In this document: in pieces, positions 54,430 to 64,000 of the stretch
Position numbering within the stretch: the stretch's first letter is position 1
How the letters are laid out: every line of letters starts with the position of its first letter
NCBI RefSeq assembly: GCF_963678635.1
Contig: NC_087064.1
Location: 30,657,740-30,721,739, forward strand
Length of the DNA stretch: 64,000 nt
Source of the DNA: Symsagittifera roscoffensis
Taxonomy: Eukaryota; Xenacoelomorpha; Acoela; Convolutidae
Reading direction: 5' to 3'
The notes under the pieces: model-generated
Database searches by the model: none
Seen by the model: only the letters and a program-made list of their open reading frames with translations
What the model was told of the DNA's origin: nothing
Made by a program: the position numbers and the translations under genes

Positions 54430-55234
54430 AGATTTCATAGAGAATAAAAATAACTGTTAATCAAGAATACTCGTGACATCTCTCATGATTTCAACACTGG
54501 ACAAAACAACTACGGGATAGTGCTTTAATTGAAATACTTTTACCAGGTGCCTTTACAGGTTTCAAAGCAGGATCCTTGTATCTTAACTGCTGACGACATC
54601 TATAACTGATAAATTTAAATTGTGCCAGAAATGAAAACAAAACCAGAAGAATAACCGATGGATGGAAGCAATTAAAGCGCAAGATTTATGTTTTTGTTTG
54701 TTTTTGAGCTGCGACAGTAAATCAGACATAAAAATACTCTGCTGTGTAGTATTGACGTATTCATGCAGAAATATGTTGGACACAGTGAGTCAAAGTTTGA
54801 CACGTAAAATTTTGCTTGTTTGAGTTTATAAGGAAATTATACATTGTCGTGATTGCTTTTTTCAAATTAGATAATTTTCTGGTAATTGTCTGACCATGAA
54901 TGCAAACACTTTATCGGAGTGACCGTAGGATAACCATTGTTCGTATTTTTTTATGTGAGAACAGCTATTAATTCGATCTCATTTCTTAATTTTCTTTATC
55001 TTATTTAGGCTAGCATTTTAGGGGTACACTATTTTAGCAAATTGAAAAAGCGCAGTCAAATAACCAATCAGGCTTGAGTGGAGTAACCTGGCATTCACAA
55101 GAAAACCTAACCTCAATTCGAACTTCATAAACTGCTAAATAGAAGACAACATGATAATAAAGAATAATAAGAAGAGTTGTAGGGTGCATTCGCTGAAAAT
55201 GCAAAAAGTGCGATAATTTCAATCGAGAAGCTGA
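54430..55234. other. AT-rich spacer
   Basis: No gene, RNA or repeat recognised between the paralogue and the Gypsy LTR. The short minus-strand frames here have no recognisable products. Confidence 0.4.
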
Positions 55235-55644
55235 TGGAACCTGATCTAAACTACATTTTATGATTGGATAAATTAGATATTTTACCAATGTAAAGTATTT
55301 GATATTAACCAATCATGATCCATCTAACTAACAACCCACTTATTTGTAAGTGCTGAAGTTACTTGTAATTTCAGCACCAGAGAGATTTGAATTTAACTTA
55401 GAAATTAGTTGGACTCTCCCGAGCACTTCAGCAGCCGCAATAAACCAGTATACCCTAGATCTATTGAGCCTAGCAGAGACTAGTTAAACAACCTGAGACT
55501 AGATAGTATAAGAGTAAGATTAGGATCGGTATTAGACTAAGAAGTTGCACGAATCTATCCGGCCGAAAATAAGATAGCGTGACGAGCAGACGGTGTACCC
55601 TATCCGAAATTACTCTATGAGTTAACCAACTCGAACCTAACTCA
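55235..55644 (+). repeat. Gypsy-family 5' LTR (second copy)
   Basis: 410 bp with the same ends as 9005-9414 and about four differences, three of them clustered near 55634-55637. The alternative hairpins and AATAAA are preserved. Confidence 0.93.
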
Positions 55645-55731
55645 TCTGGTGCGACCATAAGTCTCGAACAAGACCTTAATAGCTTAGAATTAACCAAAAT
55701 AGATTAGAAATTAGACAAAAACATTTAAAAA

Positions 55732-55965
55732 ATGTTATACGACAATAATTTAATCGAAATGTCTCTACGACTCAATAGATCAGAGCCAATATTCCGAACC
55801 ATAACAGAACTACCCGGAATTGGAAGAAGACCTCGAACCAGAGACGACATACGACAAAGTAGAAACTTGCCATATAGCTATATGATAGTTAGGCAAAAAC
55901 CAGAACAAACTTTTATATTTAGAATACTACTGGCAATGAATTTAGATTTTCATTTGCAAACATAA
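55732..55965 (+). CDS. small leader ORF, 77 aa (second copy)
   Basis: Reads identically to 9502-9735. The first noncoding difference, a one-base indel, comes directly after its stop codon. Confidence 0.4.
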   Translation: MLYDNNLIEMSLRLNRSEPIFRTITELPGIGRRPRTRDDIRQSRNLPYSYMIVRQKPEQTFIFRILLAMNLDFHLQT

Positions 55966-56898
55966 ACCTTGAAGTTAATCTTCAAAATCATTTCAGGCGC
56001 TAAAACAAAATTATTAATATACAATAACGATTGATAAAAAGATCTAAGATCGTTTTCCTAAAACTCTGCAGTAATATACAAAACATGTTTGAAAAATATT
56101 TATTGAAAAATAAAAAATAAAAATTAGTAGCATGACAATAAATGGTTAGTAATCATAAATCATCCTGTTGTTCCAGCTCCATCATCTAAAACATAACAGC
56201 AATCATAAACCCACTAATATCATCAAAACACTAAATCTTTCCTTTACACACATTTAAAATTTTATTAAAACTTAAATTCACTTAATTTTAAAACCAGATC
56301 ATCAAGGCTTATCCTTGGATCTTAAATCATTTTCTACTTATTTAAATTTCAAATTTGATCATCAAGGCTTATCCTTGGATCAAACAGAACAACTTTGTTC
56401 TCCCCCATCCACTTAATTAGTGTCTAACGACCTCAAACGTCGATTCACTATCCAACCCTTTCTAAAGACCTAAGACTAATAGAAATTTTTAAACAAAACT
56501 AATCATTCAAATTAGGATAAACAGTGAAGAACTTCGGTTATTCATCCTTCACTTGACCCCCCCTCTTAACAGACCCAGGATAAATCTTAGACTTAGTAAG
56601 TTTAAAATAGTATCTAACGAACTACTCGCGTTCTAATTATACCTGAACCTTGTGGATCGATTTACTATTCTCCAACCCTTGAACACAATCACTACCCCTA
56701 AGTAAGATTAAGTAAGTTAACACCTTAACTTATACTAGCCACGAGAAAGTAAAAAATCATTCTTCGGAATCGATATACTTTTCTCTCCAACCCTGAACAA
56801 ACAGACCCAGGTTAAGCTAACCAAAAAATCGTAAGAACTAACAGTTTAAGAAAATAGAAACCATTTAACAACCTTTTGCATCCGTCATCCTAAACCTT
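55966..56898 (+). promoter_or_regulatory. Gypsy leader hairpin region (second copy)
   Basis: Keeps both copies of the CAAGG/CCTTG hairpin repeat and the AGTGAAG/CTTCACT stem. Differences from copy one include a shorter C run near 56558. Confidence 0.5.
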
Positions 56899-57366
56899 AT
56901 GTCATTTAAAAACCTAGGAAATAAACAAACAATCGTTTTACACAATTGTGAAATAGATAACAAAAAATACGACCTTGTAATCACACCTCATACACAAACA
57001 GTTGGATACATTCGAACAAAACGACAAACACTAAAAAGAAAAATAATAACGAAACAAAGACAAATAACACGAAAAAGATTTTCAAAAAATCGAAACGCAT
57101 TTTCAGAATCAGAAACCAACAGTTTAGACGAACTTTACAAACTAAAAGAATCAATAGATAAAAATTGCCCACTTCACGATCAACTATATTTCTCTGACTC
57201 AGAAACAACTTCAAATTCATCAAAAAGAGGAAAAAGAAGAATAAAAAAGCAGTATAAACACAAACCAGTACATTTATACAATTGGAATCAACCAATTAGA
57301 CACATTGATAATTACATATTAACAGTCATCGAACGAAAAAATGAGCTCAACGCACACCCCAGGTGA
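56899..57366 (+). CDS. basic 155-aa ORF before gag (second copy)
   Basis: Same length and overlap with gag as 10671-11138. It differs by one residue (Asp for Asn near the C-terminus) and four silent changes. Confidence 0.6.
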   Translation: MSFKNLGNKQTIVLHNCEIDNKKYDLVITPHTQTVGYIRTKRQTLKRKIITKQRQITRKRFSKNRNAFSESETNSLDELYKLKESIDKNCPLHDQLYFSDSETTSNSSKRGKRRIKKQYKHKPVHLYNWNQPIRHIDNYILTVIERKNELNAHPR

Positions 57367-60300
57367 AGAAAGTCCAGATGATGATGAAATCTTTCCTTTT
57401 ATAGTAGATGCAACCACTGATAGAGGACAGCATATATTTTGCAAAAATTTACTATTAAATTTATTTGAACCCGGAATCAGTCCATGTAAAACAGAGTTCC
57501 CAGATGTAAAAATCAAAAGACAAATCATAGACCACTACTTAAAAGATATATGCAACATAACGCAACAGTATGGAATCTACTCCATAGAATTCACCTCACC
57601 AAACCATAATAATAGAAAATATACAATTCAAACAGACGACCTTGATTTAGAATTTTCAAAAGTTTTTTCAGAATATATAAAAAGCATCCAATATCATAAC
57701 TCACAAAGAGCAAACTCCATATTCACCAATGAAGTTTTCGCAATAATATATAGTTATATTTCGATATTAGAAAACGAAATCCCAATAACAAATGTCTCAC
57801 CGACAGAAACATCTAAACATTTAAGAGTACGACATGAAATCACACTACTCTCTAGTTATTTAAACATCATTAAAGAAAATTTCACGAAAGACGACGTTTC
57901 ACAACATACAAAACACGATCTACAAAAAATTTTGGCATGGTTCATAATAGATTATTTCACACACAATATTGATTTAATTGCACAAGCAAGAAAAAATTTT
58001 AGACCCCAAAACTCGAACGATGATACCGCTCTCACAGAACAATCAGATTATGTTTGGGACCCCGAATGGTCTCATCCCGCATTTATAAGCTTCCCACAAT
58101 CAATCTCAAGTCAAGCAATAAGTACGATATCTTACATAAGAGATTATGTAAAAGTAATACCATTAACCATTGATGCAACACCATTAAACTATAATACATT
58201 TTTACCCGATACACAAAATAATAGTTTAAACTCTACAGTTATACACAATGAAAACCTCAATGGAACTAGGAATCTTACTCAACAAGATATCCAGACACCA
58301 TCACACTTCATAAATGAAGAAATTGTACACACAACAACTACACAACAAAGTATTTCACCAATACGCCCAAATTTAACAACACCAAGAAATACAAATCCTT
58401 CACAAACACAGGTAACCTTACAATCAACCGTTAAACCTTCGGTTGCCCCTAAATATTCACATATGGATTACCAAACATACAGACCCATGACAATACCATC
58501 AAAAACACGCAAAACATTCACTAGAAACAACTTTGCAGACCATAATTATAATTATACACATCCATCAAAAACATATAACCAACCACAAAGAAATTTTAAC
58601 CAATATACAAGATCTCGAAATTGGGATAACCCAATGACCCAACCTAATTCAATAAATTTCCAAACAAATCCTCCACAGGATCACAGTGAAAATTACCCAT
58701 TTTTTCAACAAAATAAAAATAAAAAACAGACATCTTATCAAATGGATTATTTATCCTCAGATGATGATTTCTTACAACCAGATATATTTGCACCAAATAC
58801 TCAAGAATATCGTAGACAAGGAATACAGAGAACACGTACAAATCATAGAAATTTTTCTCCACAATCAATAGATGCACAACATCAACAACCAATTCAACAA
58901 CAAAATTTAATTAATACACAATCCTTTCAACCAATTCAACAACAAAATCCAATGACTGCACACTCGTATCAAGCATCACAAATGCAAAATGAAATACCAC
59001 TCCCATATTATCTCCAACAACATGAAATAACAAGAAACCAACTTTCAAATTTTTCTCAAATGCCAAATGCAGCAGAATCATTACAAATGACAATGAATCC
59101 ATACCTTATGGGTGGATCATCAATAACATCAAACAAACCTTTAATGGTTTTCACAGGAACAGACCCTGAATACTCTGTAGAAGATTATTTAAATGCAGTA
59201 ACAGCAAACCTGATTTTAAATATTGGACCTGAACCAATTAATACGCCACTACATCAAAACTGGATACATCGACGCACAGCGTTAATACAAACAACCTTAG
59301 ATGGCGCAGCCCAAAAATGGTTTTCAGTACTACCTCTAGAAATAAAATCAAACTGGAAAAGGTTTACACAGGAATTTTCAAAAATGTTTGACTCCGAAAG
59401 AAACAAACAACAACAAAGAGTTTTATGTAATGAAATTCGCAGATTACCAAACGAAACCATCAAGCAAATAGCAGTACGAATCGAAACACTAGTTCGAAAA
59501 GCATATTCATTAAATACACATGACTATAAAAACACAAAGATGACAGAAATCTTAATGATGACCTTAACACCACAATTAAGGAAAATAGCAATAAAAAAGA
59601 GAGCATCCCATCCTTCTTCAATTCGAGAACCCGATTTAGATTTTCGAAAACTAGTAGACAAATTAGAACAAGCAGAAATCACGATGAAACTAGAAGAAAC
59701 GGAAAATCTGAAATTACAATACGTTAATAGAATTGAAACGACTCCCACTAATATTAATAATATACAGGAATCAGAGACAGACCTCGTTGAAAAAATCACT
59801 GAAATACTCAATATTTACGAAAAGAACCCAAACTTCAAAGGCAAACCATCTTTCAAAAAATGGTGTAATTATTGCCGACGATACGGACATAGTATTTCCG
59901 AATGTAGACAAAAACAGCAAGACAATCAAAATAAACCTCAAAAATATAAAGAACCAAATAAATCATTCTATCAATACATGAAAAAAGATCAAAATCTACC
60001 GAACAAAACAGTCCACAGCAACAACAGTTCAGGAAAACCACTCCCGAACAATACAAACTATACAAGAAATCAATCGCCATATAACTCAAGTTATAGAGGA
60101 AGATCACCAGAACGAAGAAACACGTATAATTCATCACAAAATCACTACAATAGACCAAATAGTCGAAATAACTACTCCAGATCAAATTCAAATACACAAC
60201 GATTTGTTTCTAGATCTAATTCCCAATCAAGAAATAACTACTATCCAAACAATCAATCACGAAATTCATCATACAATAGGAATAGAAACTACTCCTATAA

Positions 60301-61792
60301 TCGAAATAGAAGTTATTCAAACAACCGAAACCAGAATTACCCGAACAATCGATCAAGGAATAACTCATATAATAGATCGAACTATAACAGACCAAACAAT
60401 AATTACCAAAACAGATCGCGAAATAATTCACAAAATCGACACTCAAGTTATAATAATCGTTATAGAAATTATTCCCAATCACCACACCGGAATAATAATA
60501 ACTATAATAATTCTAATAATCGCCACAGAAGTAGTACACCTAAACATCAAAGACAAATCAATCAAGTACAATCTAACCCAGAAACAACATCAGACCCTCC
60601 AGGTATTGATGACACAGTAACTGATACGTTACAACTCAATCAAATAAACTGTACATCATCAGATTCAGAAAGTGATACTGAAAACACTCTTTCTATCAAT
60701 ATGATAAAAGTCGAAAATGACTATGAATCTGTCATATATGAAGAACCCTTTTCATCACACATATATGAAAATCAATCAGAATTTCTTCAAAATTATTACA
60801 CTACACCCATAAATTCCACACCAACGACGCAAGAAACAAATGAGATTAACACTACAAATCAAACCAATAAAAATACCAAAACAAAATGCTTGAATACAAA
60901 CCACATTTATCAAAATATACAAAAAGAACAACCCAAAGAAAAAATTTGGACAATACCATTTCTCTTAGAAAGCCCAAGAAATAAAGAATTTCAACCACCA
61001 GACCTTGAAATAGATTTTTTAATTGATTCAGGAGCAGAATCAAACATAATAAACATCCCCACATGGAATGAAATAAAAACTTTACACCCAAAGCTAACAC
61101 CTCTTGAAACCTCCAGTAAGTTAGCAACAGCACAAGGATCAACATTGATAAACTACGGAAAAATCCAATTATTTCTCCTCCCCACCAGAACAATGGAACA
61201 AAGCAAAATTTTAAATAAGCCATTTAAACAAATATTCCATATCACTGACATTAAATATAATATCATTGGAATACCATTTATTTCGAAGTACATACCAACA
61301 ATTAACATACTAAATAGTAAAATATTAATCAAAGATAAATATACAAAAACAAAAGAAACATCCTTAACATTTTTTCAAAGATTAAATAAACAACCACCAT
61401 TCTTTTCAAAATTCTACCCGATATTTAACCAACAAAGAAAACACCTAAAACCACTATCAGGAAATATCTATAATTTTTCAATCAAACAAGTTCACCAATA
61501 TGATAAAGAACAAAACAAACAAAAATTTTATATGTCAGAATTTGAATTCAAACCTATTCACAAATTTTTCAAAATCACAATCTCATCCATAAAATATTTG
61601 AAAAATTCGAATTCAGATATCATTTCCTTACATGTCTATAATAACACACCTTACCAAGTAACATTACCTTTAGGACTTTTAGGATATTGTGAAACCAACG
61701 CTACAATATCACCAATACACGAAAAAGCCTATCGCGTAAATAATATACTCCAATTACTAGATATTTGCCAATCTACAATTCTTAATGAATAA
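57341..61792 (+). CDS. Gypsy gag-protease-RT start, ends at nonsense codon
   Basis: Same polyprotein as 11113-19335. It is open through gag, zinc knuckle, protease and the Leu codon that is stop in copy one. It then ends at TAA 61790-61792, residue 1484, where the other copies have GAA. Gag differences are few and mostly conservative (for instance DADTDRGQN versus DATTDRGQH). Confidence 0.9.
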   Translation: MSSTHTPGEESPDDDEIFPFIVDATTDRGQHIFCKNLLLNLFEPGISPCKTEFPDVKIKRQIIDHYLKDICNITQQYGIYSIEFTSPNHNNRKYTIQTDDLDLEFSKVFSEYIKSIQYHNSQRANSIFTNEVFAIIYSYISILENEIPITNVSPTETSKHLRVRHEITLLSSYLNIIKENFTKDDVSQHTKHDLQKILAWFIIDYFTHNIDLIAQARKNFRPQNSNDDTALTEQSDYVWDPEWSHPAFISFPQSISSQAISTISYIRDYVKVIPLTIDATPLNYNTFLPDTQNNSLNSTVIHNENLNGTRNLTQQDIQTPSHFINEEIVHTTTTQQSISPIRPNLTTPRNTNPSQTQVTLQSTVKPSVAPKYSHMDYQTYRPMTIPSKTRKTFTRNNFADHNYNYTHPSKTYNQPQRNFNQYTRSRNWDNPMTQPNSINFQTNPPQDHSENYPFFQQNKNKKQTSYQMDYLSSDDDFLQPDIFAPNTQEYRRQGIQRTRTNHRNFSPQSIDAQHQQPIQQQNLINTQSFQPIQQQNPMTAHSYQASQMQNEIPLPYYLQQHEITRNQLSNFSQMPNAAESLQMTMNPYLMGGSSITSNKPLMVFTGTDPEYSVEDYLNAVTANLILNIGPEPINTPLHQNWIHRRTALIQTTLDGAAQKWFSVLPLEIKSNWKRFTQEFSKMFDSERNKQQQRVLCNEIRRLPNETIKQIAVRIETLVRKAYSLNTHDYKNTKMTEILMMTLTPQLRKIAIKKRASHPSSIREPDLDFRKLVDKLEQAEITMKLEETENLKLQYVNRIETTPTNINNIQESETDLVEKITEILNIYEKNPNFKGKPSFKKWCNYCRRYGHSISECRQKQQDNQNKPQKYKEPNKSFYQYMKKDQNLPNKTVHSNNSSGKPLPNNTNYTRNQSPYNSSYRGRSPERRNTYNSSQNHYNRPNSRNNYSRSNSNTQRFVSRSNSQSRNNYYPNNQSRNSSYNRNRNYSYNRNRSYSNNRNQNYPNNRSRNNSYNRSNYNRPNNNYQNRSRNNSQNRHSSYNNRYRNYSQSPHRNNNNYNNSNNRHRSSTPKHQRQINQVQSNPETTSDPPGIDDTVTDTLQLNQINCTSSDSESDTENTLSINMIKVENDYESVIYEEPFSSHIYENQSEFLQNYYTTPINSTPTTQETNEINTTNQTNKNTKTKCLNTNHIYQNIQKEQPKEKIWTIPFLLESPRNKEFQPPDLEIDFLIDSGAESNIINIPTWNEIKTLHPKLTPLETSSKLATAQGSTLINYGKIQLFLLPTRTMEQSKILNKPFKQIFHITDIKYNIIGIPFISKYIPTINILNSKILIKDKYTKTKETSLTFFQRLNKQPPFFSKFYPIFNQQRKHLKPLSGNIYNFSIKQVHQYDKEQNKQKFYMSEFEFKPIHKFFKITISSIKYLKNSNSDIISLHVYNNTPYQVTLPLGLLGYCETNATISPIHEKAYRVNNILQLLDICQSTILNE

Positions 61793-64000
61793 TTATCTAT
61801 AAATAATATAATAAGTAACGAAAACAGAAATACGGATTATTTCACAAAAACTCCATATTTCAAACCTACATTCAACATAAGTAACTACACAGAGGACCAA
61901 CAAAAATTTTTAACAATGTTTAATTTCCAACATTCACAAATAACACAAGACGAATTCGAAAAATTAGCCAAACAGCTAATTAAATATTCATCAGTCTATG
62001 CAACATCAAAATTCGATGTTGGAAAAATCAGTTCATCACTACATCTCCCGTTAAAACCAGACGCAGTTTTCAAAAAACAGAGAGCAAGTAAAGTACCAAT
62101 TCACTTACATGATAAAGTAAACAGATTACTCGACATTTTAGAACAATACAACATTATATCACCAGTAAACAAAGAAGAACAACCAAAAGGCAACACATTT
62201 ATCAACCCTGTTATCATTCTAGCTAAAGGAGAATCATTAAAAATCGTTCTCGATGCTAGATACCTCAATTCACTTATAGATGAATCAAAATGTAATTGGC
62301 CCATTGAACCAATACAAGTTATTTTAACAAAAATAAACGGCAAATACTTTACAACCGCCGATATGAATAGTGCATACAATCAAATGCCACTAGATGAACA
62401 ATCACGGTGTTTAACACAATTTGTTATCGGAAACCAACAATATGAATTCAACCGCTTATTCTATGGAATATCCATAGGACCAGCAGCATTTTCAGCTTTT
62501 ATGAGCAAAATTTTTAGACCACTAATACTCAAGAAAAACGCAATCACCTATTTAGACGATGTTTTTATGCAATCACAAACAAAAGACGAGATGTTCAATG
62601 TTTTAGAAAAATATCACCAAATACTTCAGAACGAAAATCTGAAGGCCGCCCCCGATAAATCACACTTCTTTTTGACAAGAGTTAAATTCTTAGGACATAA
62701 TATAGAAAGAAAAACAATCACTCCATTGAAATCACGCATTGACGCTATTCAAAAACTTCAACCACCAACAAATAAAAAGAAAATCCAAGAATTTCTTGGA
62801 ATGTTAAACTTTTTAAGTAAATATGTTTATAAAATGCAATTATATCTACGACCATTTTATAACATCCTTAGACAACAAAATAATTTTGAATGGAACACAG
62901 AACATCAAACACGATTTGAAGAAATAAAGAAACTTTTAACTGAACAAATTTCAAACACAATTCCAGATTCAAATCAACCATTTTATGCAATGTGCGATGC
63001 TTCGAACTTTGGCATCGGTGCAGCACTATTACAATCACACAATGGTACAAATAAAATGAACCTCATATCAGCAAATTCTCGATTATTCACTCAAGCAGAG
63101 CTACGACTCTCAACTCTAATGAGAGAATGTACAGCCATAATATATACACTGACAGAATATGAATTTCTGATACTTGGATCAAAACATCCAACAGTTCTAT
63201 TCACAGACCATAAACCAATCATCTTTCTCTTTACACAAAAATCTAACCCAAACCACCGAGTTTACAGATTTCAACTAATTCTAATGAAATTTCCAAACTT
63301 ACATATAGTTTGGACTGCAGGAAAAAATCTTGCATTACCAGACACCTTAAGTCGAAATACACCACCTGAATTACTTACACGAAAAACAACAGTTGAAATA
63401 CCCAAAAACATAAAATTCTACCTTGCAGAAAACGAAACATCACCCCGATTGGAATGCAAATATGCAGTAAAAACTGATATTGAACAATCACAAATAAATA
63501 ATTTACAACATTTCCCACTTTATTTAGATTGTCAAAATAATCATTATGAAGTTGATCTACTTGGAACATCAACTTTCAAACCAATCCCATATTCTCAATG
63601 GATACAAAATAACACCCAACAAAAACGAACAAAACAACACCTGCCTAAGAAAGACCATTTTCCACTAATTGAAAAAGAAGATTTAACTGATAAAATAAAT
63701 TTATCAGGACCACAAACAAATGATTCAAAATACACAATAAATCAAGTTTTTGACCTTCACGACCCACTTGATACAATACCCTTATCTAAATTAGAAATCG
63801 AAAACATTTTTCTCCCCCCAACCGAAATAATTACAATTTCAACACTGAAACAATATCAAAACCTTGACCCGATAATTAGACAACTGAAATCATGGCACAA
63901 ATATAAAACTAAACCTATCAAAGCAGATTCAACCATTCTAGGAAACAAAACACTCCTCCGATACTTTCGCAAATTTAACAACACAACAATTAACGAAAAT
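61793..64000 (+). CDS. Gypsy pol continuation, cut by window end
   Basis: Continues in frame after the nonsense codon through RT (YLDD retained) and RNase H into the linker before integrase. Changes relative to the other copies include Glu to Lys near 61980, an Arg to Cys in RT near 62407 and Cys to Phe near 63809. It runs off the window before the integrase core. Confidence 0.9.

Larger units (their letters stand above)
55235..64000 (+). mobile_element. Gypsy-family element, second 5'-complete copy, cut by window end
   Basis: Same family as 9005-29396, about one percent diverged by eye. It has an LTR, primer site, leader, both small ORFs and gag-pol. The 5' flanking bases are CTGA, the expected left target duplication; the 3' end is outside the window. 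Confidence 0.92.

Overview
The window is animal nuclear DNA, AT-rich and dominated by transposable elements. Three observations support this: GT-AG introns in a Golgi-type carbohydrate sulfotransferase gene, BEL/Pao retrotransposon sequence (a superfamily known from metazoans), and several Ty3/Gypsy elements. I cannot name the species; an invertebrate is likely.

Layout. 1-3100: degraded retroelement-like sequence, including an old relative (about 2460-2960) of the 3' region of the Gypsy family seen later. 3186-8253 (+): a three-exon carbohydrate sulfotransferase gene whose reading phases join cleanly. Its introns carry an hAT-like MITE fragment and three diverged copies of a local repeat, two of them head to head. 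8266-33634: a 2.5 kb head-to-tail tandem duplication. Its first unit is interrupted by a 20.4 kb Gypsy insertion (9005-29396, 4-bp target duplication CTAA); its second unit preserves the uninterrupted site. 33635-36267: unassigned sequence with a pyrimidine-rich part, a CTTCCGG-rich part and a G17 tract. 36268-45607: a BEL/Pao element with a scrambled interior, in which gag, protease and RT pieces lie inverted between two forward copies of RNase H-integrase. 46100-54429: a decayed paralogue of the sulfotransferase gene with the same three-exon structure. A decayed second Gypsy-type element (47107-54113) sits in its intron 2 directly at the splice donor. 55235-64000: a second 5'-complete copy of the first Gypsy family, cut by the window end.

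The recent Gypsy family is the most interesting content. It has 410-bp LTRs and a 1.7 kb leader (PBS to gag) with repeated hairpins. It has two small conserved ORFs before gag (77 aa and a very basic 155 aa), a single gag-pol frame of about 2740 codons, and a 2.5 kb 3' region with no recognisable env. That 3' region holds a short hydrophobic ORF, an intron-like segment with a TACTAAC box, and a cluster of GCAGTAAAT repeats. The 9005-29396 insertion has one LTR at each end, identical to each other as read by eye, and one target duplication. Inside, 7.07 kb of protease-to-3'-region sequence occurs twice in tandem, so this single insertion carries two pol genes. Each gag-pol frame in the window is broken by its own single nonsense codon, while the duplicated second pol is open.

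All comparisons were made by reading the sequence; no alignment or database search was run. Assembly error remains possible for the tandem and mosaic structures.
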